A DNA stretch of 64,000 nucleotides from Pontederia crassipes (Eukaryota; Streptophyta; Magnoliopsida; Commelinales; Pontederiaceae), in contig CM060191.1 of the NCBI GenBank assembly GCA_030549335.1, positions 56,307,947-56,371,946 of the forward strand, written 5' to 3'. The notes below the pieces were generated by a model. That model searched no databases. It was not told the origin of the DNA and worked only from the letters and a program-made list of their open reading frames with translations. A program made the position numbers and the translations under genes. Of this stretch, positions 1 to 10,563 are shown one piece after another (positions within the stretch are counted from its first letter, which is position 1; the number at the start of each line of letters is the position of its first letter).

Positions 1-1074
1 GAAATGCCCAAGAAGAAAGAATTGTAGGTAACCTAGCACAAATAATCCCAATTGCTACTCACATGAGTGAAATTTCAGGGTGTTACATAAAGTTCCCTTC
101 TGTGCTCTACCTTTTTTTGGGTATGTGATCTTAATTATTTCCCTTCTTTGATCTTTCTCAAATCTCCTATTAGTTCTCCTTTTCTCAAATCTCCGACCAT
201 TTCATTGACGATGTTTTTCCTCATTGAGTGTTTCCTCTTCTACTCTACTATTTTTTTGTATGTGATCACAACTATTCTCTTCTTGTGTTGATGTCTTCTA
301 ATCAGATCCTTCTTTGCTACTTTTTTTTGCATGTTATCATGTGTATTGTTCTTTTTATGTTTCAGCTTTAATATTTCAGCCAATATTTTAATTCCTTTTC
401 AATGCAACTTTAGCTCATCATTTATGAATAGTATGAATAGAGCGTGTGTACGTGTTTCTTAGTACTATGTATTTAATATATGTTAAGGTACAAAAGTCCA
501 ATTTAGGATTTAATTTGAGTATTTATTTGTCCATATTCTGCCCATAGTTCATCATAACTACTAGGTGTTCATCTATGTAACAAAATAGTTTTGTTGCCGA
601 AATATGTCAAGTACTCTTCATGATAATAAAGTACCTGTCTATTTCATGGTCCATGATTTTTATTATTCTATAGGGTCCCTCTTGGTGTCTTTGGGCCCCT
701 ACACCTACTTTGATTTTTATTAGATATTTTGATAAATTAAACAGCTTTCGTATTTTTATGAAAAGAAGATATTGTTGATTTATTTATGGTCTTATTGGAT
801 TATGAAAGCCCAAGAAGAGTTATGTGTATAAGTAAAGCTGCCCAGACTAGCCCAATTGCCTCGTGTAAGGGGCGAAATCTGGGGGCATTACAACAGTAGT
901 GAGGTACCTAGCCAACGATGATAAGCGTGTGTGAAAAATCAAATTTTGCATAAAAATCCTATCACTCGTGAGATATATCTGAATCGTTGGAATGAAACCA
1001 CCAACTGTAATGTCACATCTTCCTACTTAAATATGTATGTGTGGCTTTCTCCGCGGACGCTTCAAATTTGCTCG
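1..1074. other. AT-rich intergenic DNA, no gene recognised
   Basis: No reading frame of coding quality was seen on either strand. The stretch is AT-rich with several homopolymer runs of T. A GCCCAAGAAGA motif near position 7 recurs near 806 with weakly similar following sequence, too weak to define a repeat. Confidence 0.5.
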
Positions 1075-2177
1075 CAGTAAATTTTAATCAGGGTCATCCA
1101 ACTTAGGAAGTATTTCTAGTATGATCATTTAACTTCACTTTGTAACAGGACGGTCATCCAACTTTAGAAACGATTACAACCATTCAATCGATGGATCGTT
1201 GACGGGATGCTTACGTGGCACCATGTCATCTTTTAAAAAAATAAAATTGCCATAGTAACATTTTCTCTCTCATCTATCTATATATCTATATTTTCATTCA
1301 ACTTTTCAAAATTTATAGACACGGTCATCATTAAAATTTTAAACTAATAATAAATATAATAATAAATAATGAATATCTAAATGTACTTAAATTGATTTGG
1401 TAGAGTTTGAGCACGACTCAATTAGATGGGTCTGTCCATTTTTTTATGTAAATTTAATATATAATATTATAATAATTAATATTATTAAATTATGTAAATA
1501 AAAAATTAGAAAAAATAAAATGCATATTACATTTTTGCCCTAAAATTTGGACTAATAGAAATATAATATATGATATTATGATTATTATATATATAATAAA
1601 ATTATTTTAACATATAAAATAATTATAATGTAAGATTAAAGATTTAAATATATAAAAAATATCGTGATTACGATTTGACTCAACACTCCGCTATATGTCG
1701 AGCACGCCCAATACCCCACTTGATGACCTATTATGATTTGGCTCAACTCTAATGAAATCTCACACGAATTCGTACTAGACCAATCAACGGTTTGTTGGAC
1801 CATGTTCGGATGGGTGCTGAATTGTAACCATGATTTTTTTATTTTTTATAGTATATTATTTTTTAAAAGTTTTTAAGGATGAGTGTGATTGAAATTTTGA
1901 AACATTATCGTGTTTGAAAATTTTAAAAAGTTGAATGACCATGCAAATACAAAATTAAGCTCGAGAATATGAGAGAGAAAAATACTGATGTAGCATTTTT
2001 TTATTTTTTAAAAGTTGAGATAAAGGAGAGAGAAAATATTGATATGATATACGTAAGCATCTACGTCTACGTCAGCAGTTCAAACTGGTTGTAATCGATT
2101 GAAATATTTCTAATCATTAAAGTTGGATGCTCATACCGAGAATAAGTTAGACTACCGTGACCCAAATTTACTCAAAT
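1075..2177. mobile_element. Foldback-type element with long terminal inverted repeats
   Basis: The left end (about 1,075-1,350) matches the reverse complement of the right end (about 1,880-2,177). The shared order is GTAAATTT, GGGTCA, CATCCAACTTTA, CGATTACAACC, ATGCTTACGT and TTTTCTCTCTC. The arms are diverged, with indels. The loop is extremely AT-rich and has no ORF. This is non-autonomous; long arms with an empty loop fit a foldback or Mutator-like derivative. No clean target duplication could be read, so the ends are good to about 10 bp. Confidence 0.65.
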
Positions 2178-2253
2178 TGCTCGGCATAAATGCTCATAAT
2201 AAGCGACCACGACATACATTTTATCCTCAATGAAATTAATCGGAGATACTCTT

Positions 2254-2497
2254 TTTTTTAGTAGTCAACCCTCGATATTTGAAAAGCGATGTCGACGATT
2301 CAATCTGCGCGGCGCTATAGAGCGCACTGTCCATAGATTGGAGGTCGACCCATCATCGAGCCAAACTAATCATGTTAGGCTATCCTGAGTCGCGTACCTA
2401 GCAGTGACAGGTGAAACTCCCAATAAAATTTTTTTTGCGTTCGTAAGACTCGAACTCGAGATTTTGCTTAATCACTCCACCCCAACTCTTGTTAGTA
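2254..2497 (-). mobile_element. SINE (tRNA-derived), minus strand, with 11-bp target duplications
   Basis: Read on the minus strand, the body begins near 2,497. It has an A-box-like GGGGTGGAGTGATTAAGC, then a B-box-like CTCGAGTTCGAGTCTTACG, and ends in AAATATCGAGGGTTGACTAC plus an A-run (the T-run at 2,252-2,259 on +). The direct repeat GAGATACTCTT flanks it at 2,243-2,253 and 2,498-2,508. Its 3' end closely matches the SINE at 60,303-60,543, so both belong to one family. Internal Pol III boxes, an A-tail and target duplications together make the call secure; the family name is unknown to me. Confidence 0.85.
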
Positions 2498-2508
2498 GAG
2501 ATACTCTT

Positions 2509-3767
2509 GAAATGGAGAAAAAATTTCTATTTTGATTTTATTCACTGTGGCTGTCCGGCCGCACGGTTCATGTTGGCTAAGAAAAAAAAACAAATGATGT
2601 TTAACTAATAGATTGATACGATGACGACGTGGGATGTATATGTACATATTTTTTTTTATTTCTCACTCCTCGTCACCTGATCCGGTTGGTGAAGTATACT
2701 GCAAACGAGAAAGGTCCAGCGCCGACGTAATCGATGCCGCGTCTATTCTTTTTTAAATTAAATCATTGCCGAAACCTCCCACTCCTCCTTCCCCCACCCG
2801 CGCACTGAGAGAGGAGAGAGAGAGAGAGGGACTGTTTTGAGCTCTCCGTCTGGACTCTTGGTTGGTCCACACCACGCTCTATACGACTTCAGGAACCTCC
2901 ATTCACATTGCACGCAAGCAAGGAATGCTTTCTTATTTTACACTCAAACGTACATCTATATTAAAATATTTATCTTTACGTATTGCTTATTTAGTTATTT
3001 GGAACATATTTTCACACATATAATTTTAAATTACGCTGGACGCCAAAGCACACTACAATTTCTTGGTTACATGATTACATCCATATTACTGCTACTCCAA
3101 CGTTTTTTTTATGTTTGTTTGTGTTTTTTTATTTATTCCGTCATGAGGTACCCGAAGGTGCGCCTCTCTCATTAGTTAGGAAAGAAAAATAACGTTATGA
3201 TAAAAGTTAACAGATTGATCGCTTAATATTAATATTTAGTGCTAAAAATGTAATAGATTGATTTAATTAGAGTTTAAAAGGTAGATGTTAGTTTTGTTCC
3301 AAATATATTTCTCTATTGTCAAACTGCATGCATTATATAAATTATGTATTAAATAAATTTTGAAGTGTAATTATTTATTTTACTCATTGTTTGAACAATT
3401 ATTAAATTGATGGAAAATCTACGGTGTGGCTGTAACAACATTAGAAGAGTTATAAGTTTTTAATAAGGAATATTTAGGATAACAAAAAAACTTAATCTCT
3501 ATCCACTTATTGTTATTCATTGACTAATCCGTCATCGCATCTGTTGATTCAAATCATTAAAAATGTCAAATATAGTGTTAGAAGATAGGGTGGCCCATGC
3601 CAATGGTAAGAGGGTTTCTTTTTTCCTTTCCCATTAGAGAAGAAACTCATGAGCTTAGTATTAAAAAATGGATTTAATGATTGTCCCCTCTACTTAAATG
3701 GGGAGGACTCTCCAACTTATTATCTGGAATATCCGATCAAAGATGGATGGCCAGATGTGATGCGCAC
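2509..3767. other. Intergenic DNA, no gene recognised
   Basis: Holds a short (GA)n tract near 2,811-2,828 and AT-rich sequence. The longest open frame (2,837-3,175) has no recognisable domain and low-complexity hydrophobic composition; I do not consider it a gene. Confidence 0.5.
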
Positions 3768-4413
3768 GGTTCAGCTTGGTTCGATGTCGGTCAGCGTCGG
3801 TTCAGCATGGTTCGATGTCGTTCACGGCCGCTCATTTCTCTTGGTGCAGCTTTGACCCGGTGGCTGCTATCACCTGGATGGCGATGTAGCAGTAGTCGTA
3901 GTCACCTCGCCGAACACCTTGTCGAGAATGGAGAAGGCTACAAGCCCACAACATCGGACGTCCACCCCACCGGATTTGAGGACGACGTTGTCAAATATGG
4001 TCTCGAGCAGGACAGACGTGAGGCGGAGAAACTAGAGAAAGTGGAGGTGGCAGAGGGATCATTTGGACCAAGAGGTATGACAGGAGGAGGAGGGCATCAT
4101 CGCAGGATGGAGGCGGTTGATTTGAGGGTGAGGCGGCGGAGAGGGCAGCAGAGAAGGTGCTGGTGACCAGGACGGCTTGAAGAGATCGCGTGAGAGTGGA
4201 GATGGATCGGAGGGTGGGGTTGACGGGGAATGGGGCACAAGGGTGGTGATAGAGAGAGAGGATGGTGGGCTTTGGCTTGGAAGGGTTCACCCATGTCGGC
4301 TTCTTCGGCGGAGAGACGGACTTGGAGGTGGACGTGGAGAGAACTACGACGAAGGTAAGAGTGCACCTACTCCTCCTCAATCCCACTGACACGCCGCCTT
4401 TTTTTCCCGCGCC
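3768..4413. other. GC-rich stretch upstream of the split ORF, function unclear
   Basis: Composition turns abruptly GC-rich. A 31-bp direct repeat starts at 3,768 and 3,799 (GGTTCAGC, T or A, TGGTTCGATGTCG). Several overlapping open frames exist on both strands (for example 3,991-4,392 minus), all serine/proline- or arginine-rich, as expected from GC-rich non-coding DNA. It may be the promoter/5' region of the ORF starting at 4,414, or part of a gene I cannot recognise. Confidence 0.3.
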
Positions 4414-4469
4414 ATGGCTGACCTCTCATGCTCTTGGGACTTTGTCGGCACCCCAAGCTCCTTCGTTGT
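4414..4469 (+). pseudogene. 5' part of a host ORF interrupted by a solo LTR
   Basis: An ATG in strong plant context (GCCATGGCT) opens a frame encoding MADLSCSWDFVGTPSSF, which runs straight into the LTR at 4,470. The five bases before the LTR (GTTGT, 4,465-4,469) resemble the five bases after it (GCTGC, 7,164-7,168), differing by two C/T changes, as expected for an old target duplication. Counting the duplication once, the frame continues without a shift into 7,169-7,388. I do not recognise the protein family. With the LTR in place the unit cannot make the full product unless the LTR is spliced out. Confidence 0.45.
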
Positions 4470-5274
4470 TGTAACGTACCATTTTTTTAAAAAAAGGGGG
4501 AAGCTAAAGAGTCACGGCCGAGCCGCCACCACCACCCCCTCCCCCTTCTCTTCCTCTTCCTCTCCCTCCCTTCAGTTCACTCTCTCTTCCTTTTTCTCTT
4601 TCCATTTGTCCTTTTCCCTTTCGTCTCTTCTTCCCTCCCATTCTCTCTCTCCCTGCCGATGGGTTTTTCAATGGCAGAAGCTCCAAGGCAAAGATCTTCT
4701 CCTCCTCCGAGATGGAAGGCTAAGGGTTGGACCCCTTAGGATCTCGACTCCCTCCTCCTCTCATGTTTTCTCTTCATTCTCCCTCTCACCCTATTTGTAC
4801 TCGGGTGATCACTGCCAGAGCCCGAGAGGAGGTCGTCAACGGCTTCATTCGGCGCAGGCGATGAGGAAGGATGGGGAGGACGCTGCTGAAGCTTGAGCCG
4901 ACGAAGATCCACGTCGATAGACTTCGAAGCAGGTTTGATTTTGGGATCTACTTCATAGTTTGGATTTTTGACGAATGGATGCATGTTCTAAGGACGTAGT
5001 TAGACGAAAATCCCTGCTTGCATGCTTAGAAAACATAACATACCGACTCGTGGAAATTTTTTATTTGTTTTGCGAACTCTATGAGCTCGTCTGAATGTTT
5101 AGTACGTAAACTTCGAACTTGTCTAGGTTATGCATGTGTAGACTAATTTCGTGTGATGTAGATGATCAGAAGATGCCTTGGTTTATGATCATGAGCTCAT
5201 AATGTTGATACATGACACCTATAATCATTGAAAAAAAATGAAGAAATCAAAATGCAATTTTTTGCGTAATAAGG

Positions 5275-5550
5275 ACCCGGCCCGGGTTGCCCATAACCCG
5301 GGCTGGGCAGACGAACTCTAACAATGCTTGTTTGTGACTTGGCCCGGATCCGCCATTAATGTAGAGCTCGAGCTCTGCATGAACCAATAACTCGGCCTAG
5401 GTCACTACCGCCCCGGCCCAGGTTTGTCTCGAGGAAGATGATCGGGCGAGATGCGCGTCTCAACCCGATCGCGTTCCTACTTGACCCTGACCCGACCCAG
5501 ATTTTGACTCAAAATTTTTCGAGACTAATTCGTTGGAACTCGGCCCGGGT
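5275..5550 (+). repeat. GGCCCGGGTT motif cluster within the solo LTR
   Basis: CCCGGG/CCGGGTT-type motifs recur (for example CGGCCCGGGTTGCCC, CCCGGGCTGGG, GGCCCGGATCC, CCCCGGCCCAGG, CTCGGCCCGGGTTCC). An equivalent but more regular cluster occupies the LTRs at 33,040-33,320 and 39,630-39,910. Confidence 0.6.
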
Positions 5551-6750
5551 TCCATCTCTACTCAGCCCAAGTTTTGACCTCTAGAATGATGATTTTATGA
5601 TTTTTGACCCCTGATTTACGTACTTAATACCAAATCTGTTTGTAATGTTAATCATACTTATTAGAACCATACTTACTCCGCTATGACTAAACCGAACCAA
5701 TGGATTGTTATGATGATTATGTCATCCATCGAAACATATATAATGTACGACTATGATCCTATGAACGAACATGAATAATTATTACAAACCATGCTAAATC
5801 TCTATGAAATAATGAAAAACGAACATGGAACAGGCAACCATTTTCCTTTTCGATCGACCATTGAACATTGATAAACAAACATCAGTTTTCTCTTCGGACA
5901 ATCGCTTGGACGACCGCTCGACTTTCGGGTGTCCGATATGTTGATAGAGGATGACCCTAACCTAACCCCTCTCATTTAGTAAGCCTCTGTCCACCTGATT
6001 TATACCAAGTGAAATGAATCTAAAGAAGAATCGGGGCTATGCCACATATGACCTTGATCAATCTACAAATTGAAATAGAGGTCCACTGATGATGAGGAAA
6101 GTTATGACAGCCTTGTGTGAGACACTTCCCTACGTGTTGCCATTTGGCCTTATCTAGATGGGAGTATCTCTCTTACGGATGTTTTTCGTCTTGCGCAAGG
6201 TCATCTTGTCCGATTGGGCTGGCCGTGATATTGTTCACCCACTGGCCTATGATAGTCTAGATAGCTGCACCTTGTTGTGTCTACAATTATATTTCCTAAA
6301 AGAAAGAAATAGCTCTTCCAAAGTATGAAAGAATGAATGATCAAAAGATGAAAGGAAGGACTTTGTTCTTATGAATATGAATATGAATAAGAACTAAGAA
6401 AATGAATGATGAACATGAAAAGGAATATGTAAAAGAAAGGAAATGAAAAGGCATGAATCATGTTTCTCTTCATCGACTTCACTATATATGATCCATTCTT
6501 TCATTTGATTATATGATCACTTCATGCTTGTTCTGACAGAACTGATTTATGATTTATACAAACTCACACTTAGCTTATACTAACGGTTGAGCTTGCTCTC
6601 CTATGTAATCCCCACAGGTACATGATGATGATGCATGACATGTTGTTACGTATACGACGACTACGGTTCAAGTGGTGTATGTACGTGGTCATGGTTGAGT
6701 CCATTTTTATGATATATTCGGTGGCTCATCTATTTGGATGGGACATACAG

Positions 6751-6985
6751 AGATAGTTGGATGTGCCTTTTGTTTTTGGAAGGCTTTTCTGTGTAGCACC
6801 AATGTCTTTACTTTTGTCACCTCATATAGAGATAGTTGGATGTACCGTTTTGTTTTCGTGTTTTGCTTCGTATTGAGATTGTGGATGTACCTTTTTGTTT
6901 CCGCACCTTGCTTCACACTGAGACAGTTGGATGTGCCTTTTGTTTTTGCATTTCGCTTAATATCAAGACAGTTTGACGTACTTTT
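6751..6985 (+). repeat. ~45-bp minisatellite within the solo LTR
   Basis: The core AGA(T/C)AGTTGGATGT(G/A)CC followed by TTTTGTTT recurs at 6,751, 6,830, about 6,876, 6,921 and 6,966. Spacing is 79 bp once and then close to 45 bp. Because 45 is a multiple of three, the array stays open on both strands and gives repetitive ORFs that should not be read as genes. Confidence 0.8.
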
Positions 6986-7163
6986 ATCTATTGAATTATG
7001 CAATTCTCTTTCATTGTTGTATTATTTTAATTGTTAACTCTTCTGCTTATGTGTTATTTTTCTTGACCATTTGAGTCAACGAAAGAGTCAAAGAAATATT
7101 GAAGAAAGTAACGACCGAGAGGAGATTTCGCCATATGACAGGGTCGAATTTCGAGGCGCTACA

Positions 7164-7388
7164 GCTGCCCTCCGCCGCCTTGGTCTCATCCCCGACCTCA
7201 CCACCTTCCCTCCGCCCTCAAGTTTCGCTACCATCCTCCCTTCCCTTCCCGCCAGCCTCCAATTCCGCAGCCATGACTATCCCCCATGGAACCGCGATGC
7301 AATCGAATCGCGAGCCCCTCGAATCGTGCTGAACCGACTGCATCATATCCGTCCATTAATCTTTGATAGTTCTTGCTTTCATTTTTAA
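7164..7388 (+). pseudogene. 3' continuation of the host ORF split by the solo LTR
   Basis: Directly after the LTR end a frame of clear coding character runs to a stop at 7,386-7,388. It includes the segments LRRLGLIPDL, PPPSSFATILPSLPASLQF and PRIVLNRLHHIRPLIFD. It is in the same phase as the ATG at 4,414 once the 5-bp duplication is removed, which predicts a product of about 90 residues, or a first exon. Upstream codons within the LTR that keep this frame open are LTR sequence, not part of the protein. I do not recognise the family. An alternative is a chance open frame in GC-rich DNA, but frame agreement across the LTR argues against that. Confidence 0.45.
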
Positions 7389-8139
7389 ACTCTAAAAATA
7401 TTCAGTTGTCTCCCTCCAACTATTCCGAGTTTTCCATTTCAGCCTATAATCATTTTTTATGTTATTTTTATTTGTATAATTATTATGGCACTCATTAATA
7501 ATTGGGAAAAACTATATTTTAATATATATATATATATATATAATCAAAAAATTAAAAGAAAAAAAGAGTTTAGCGTTCAATTCATTTTCTTCCAAATCAT
7601 AACAAAAGTAAAAAGTGTAACTAGGTTAACAGAATAGATAATTTGGGGTAAAGTGAAAAAGTCTTAACAATTTGAAAATTGTGTATATTTCCATAGTTTC
7701 ACGATAAGCTTGAAAAAAAATATAGTTTGAGGGAGGAAAACAAAAAAAATTATAAAAAAAAACAAGTCCCACGACACAAATAAATCCAAAACCTTTTATT
7801 CATAATTTGATATGCGGAAGAATTCATCGGCCAGCACGTCACCCCTTGATCTCCAATGATGAAACAGTAATTTGATAAAAAAAAACATGGCGATCCACGA
7901 GACGAACCTTACTAAAGTAATGGATGAATATGGTGGTAACATATCAAATACAAAAAAAATGATATAATATACAATACTTCTTAATAATCGATGTTATGAT
8001 GTTTTCCAACTTATTCGTTGCAGTCCATTTTATTTTCTGGGCGATTTTTAATTTCAACTCTGTTCGTACGGGCCAAAAAAAGCACCAACTAGGGTAGTAG
8101 AATTTCTTCGGTACTGAGGATTCAAATTAAGTCTGTGTT
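7389..8139. other. AT-rich intergenic DNA with a (TA)n tract
   Basis: No gene seen. A (TA)n microsatellite lies at about 7,521-7,543; the rest is A/T-rich with many A-runs. Confidence 0.5.
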
Positions 8140-8905
8140 GTAGGGTAAATACTTCCAACTAATTTTTTCAACTCTACTTCCAACTTTATTTTATAATTAA
8201 ACTATCATTCATCTAATTACTTATTTTACCAAATGTTCTTTCTACTTGTGATTAATCATTTATAGATTGCATTATTGATATGACGTTCACACAACTTATT
8301 TCTCTTACATCATGCGAGCAATTAATCAACGTAACATCATTAAAAAATAATATTAAAATAATATCATATAATAATTAAAAATAAAAAATAGGGAACGATG
8401 TCCCCTCCAGTAGTCTCATTGCCGCTGAAGGGAGAGGGCGACGCCGCCCTCTTTTTTCACATCGACGTAGGAAAAGAGGAGGCACGTCCTCCCCCCCCCC
8501 CCCCCTACAACCTCCGGCGCCTCTCTATGTGACCTCGCCCTTGGTGGGAGGATGCATAGGGGGTGACATCCCTCTTTTTTCTTACGACACGTGCAGGAAA
8601 AGAGGGAGGCATCGCCCCCTTCGACAACCTCATGCTGGAGGTCACAAAGGGGGCATTGGTGGTGAGGATGTCGAAGAGGGCGACGCCCCTTTTTTAATTT
8701 TATATTATTTTTAATGATGACACATAGTTACTCGTATGGAGGAGAGATAAATAAGTTTTATGGTCGTCATGTCGATAATGCAAATCGAAAAATTATAGAT
8801 AAAAGAGGCATTTGGTAAAAGAGTTAATAGTTAGTCTAATTATAAAATAAAATTGAAGAATAGATTTCGGGCAGAGTTGTAAGTGAAATTTACCTCTGGA
8901 GTGTA
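8140..8905. mobile_element. Foldback element with AT-rich arms and a GC-rich core
   Basis: The left arm (8,140-8,385) is the reverse complement of the right arm (about 8,700-8,905), with divergence. Matching blocks include CTTCCAACTTTATTTTATAATTA versus TAATTATAAAATAAAATTGAAG, GCATTATTGATATGACG versus CGTCATGTCGATAATGC, and ATCATTAAAAA versus TTTTTAATGAT. Between them is a core of about 300 bp that is GC-rich and has a C-run (8,491-8,505) and repeated GAGGGCGACGCCGCCC-like words. This is the same architecture as 19,437-20,150. Non-autonomous. Confidence 0.7.
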
Positions 8906-9406
8906 TGATTATATCTCGTAAGAAAGATGCAAACTTAACAGCTACATAATTAATATAATTAATGATAAAAAGGAAAAGTAGATGGATGACGAAGCAACTC
9001 ATCAAAATGAAACTGGTTTAAGTCAAATTTGCGTGCGTAGACTTTAAAACGCCATTAACGCTCCGGTGACTTGGTGCAACCCATCTTTTATTTCTTTTTA
9101 TCCCAACACTGAGACTTGTTCAGTCCGATCATTGATTAAAGATATATCTACGTCTACGTCTACGTCGTGTAGATAATAATAAAGAATCGAATCATTGATC
9201 GCAATTCTATTAATTAGCCATTTATATAAGTGCTAAATTGTTCCCGAAACATTACAATATTACAATTTTCCTTATAAACAGAATATATATACATATATTA
9301 CCTCGGTGTAAAAGTTATGAAGACTTTGCTGCTTTTATCTGCAGTGCGACATGATCAAAGTTTGATGAAGCGACGTGGGAGAGCGTGATGGGAGTTCAGT
9401 GCAGGT
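8906..9406. other. Intergenic DNA, nothing recognised
   Basis: No ORF or repeat of note apart from a short CTACGT reiteration near 9,151-9,166. Confidence 0.5.
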
Positions 9407-9488
9407 AGCAAGTGGCCTAGTAATACAACAACAACAACAAAACTTTATCCCACTAGGTGGGGTCGGCTAAGCAAGTGGCCTAGTAATA
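9407..9488 (-). mobile_element. 44-bp RTE/Au-SINE-type 3' tail insertion with perfect 19-bp target duplication
   Basis: The 19-bp sequence AGCAAGTGGCCTAGTAATA occurs at 9,407-9,425 and again at 9,470-9,488. Between the copies lie 44 bases (9,426-9,469). On the minus strand these read GCCGACCCCACCTAGTGGG, then a short linker, then a (TTG)n tail. That 3' end with (TTG)n is shared by plant Au SINEs and RTE LINEs (family knowledge). This is a severely 5'-truncated target-primed insertion. Confidence 0.9.
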
Positions 9489-10530
9489 TAAAAAAGAATT
9501 ACAATAGTCTTCGAAACTATGGGAAATATTCAAAAGTAATCAAGATCCAAATTAAATCACTTCACCTGGCTAAAAGTTGATTTGTCATGCACACATATAT
9601 TCAATATATCGCACGACGCAGACAAAAAATGGTGCTACGCAAGTTAAAAATAATTCGACCAATCTCATTAATTTTGGGGCATGCACTTCCACTTTATTAT
9701 GTACGCATTAAATTCACGCCTGCAAGGAAGCAACCCATGCATTGCTCCATCCATCACAAGCAACGGAGGAGAAGGAGGCTATCATTTGACGCAGCACCAG
9801 TCAGCGATTCGTTTTGACCAGGGCCAAATTATAACTGAACACATTGTTCTTCTTTATACATACATACACGCCACGGCCACGATGCCAAGTAATTAAATGT
9901 CAACTCAACTGTAGTAACACCACACCAAACTATTCAAACTTTCAGATAAGAAGATTGGTAAAAAAAAAAAAAGATGCATAAAACTAGAACCACAGGCCTT
10001 CGATTGCATGATAATTTGGATATGCACGTGTCCTCTGGTGGCGAGGCAAACATGTTTAATCAAAGTCTAATCAACCGTAACACCAAGAATTCTCGTCTCT
10101 GCTCAAACAGGAATTTGTTCAATCAACAACTCGGGCTCCACATGTTGAACGCCCTGAGGAATTAATCGAGAATAAATAAGTATACCTGAGAGCATGCAGA
10201 TTGTGACCAAATAGATATGGAAAAAAAAAAAAACGTGTTCTTCGTGAATGAGGATAAGCAAGAAAGGACCAGTCAGTCGGTCACATTAACCTCAAACCTC
10301 GGAACCTTCTGTGTCGGTTTAGATTGTCCCCGGTTACGTTTTTCCGGTCTTATTCGCCGGTGAAAAACATGTATTGTTTATTTACAATATTCATAACTTG
10401 AACAAAGAATGGGTTTTTTTTTGTTTAATATCTCAAAAAAAAAGAAATAAATGGCGACAAAAGATGTTAATTATCTATAGGAATCACTGTGTGAATATCA
10501 AATTCTTAATTCGTTGACGAAGTTGTGTGC

Positions 10531-10563
<33 letters not shown>

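Larger units (their letters stand above)
4470..7163 (+). mobile_element. Solo LTR, Tekay/Del-like Ty3-gypsy
   Basis: Starts TGTAACGTACC and ends GAGGCGCTACA, the same TGTAACG...TTACA/CTACA terminal pattern as the LTRs at 12,885, 18,846 and (minus strand) 31,733. Its 2,694-bp length matches those LTRs (2.3-2.65 kb). It has a pyrimidine-rich 5' part (4,530-4,660), a GC-rich middle with repeated GGCCCGGGTT motifs (5,275-5,550) and the minisatellite at 6,751-6,985. No internal region or second LTR follows, so this is a solo LTR left by LTR-LTR recombination. The five flanking bases on each side agree at 3 of 5 positions, with two transitions. Confidence 0.7.

Noticed and set aside
2837-3175. 112-codon open frame on +
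   Set aside because: Hydrophobic low-complexity product, no domain, AT-rich codons, no supporting promoter or splice context.
3991-4392. 133-codon minus-strand ORF possibly divergent from the split gene
   Set aside because: Serine/proline-rich composition with overlapping frames on both strands; no recognisable domain or start context.
6707-7037. Repetitive ORFs on both strands
   Set aside because: Explained by the 45-bp minisatellite, whose length is a multiple of three.
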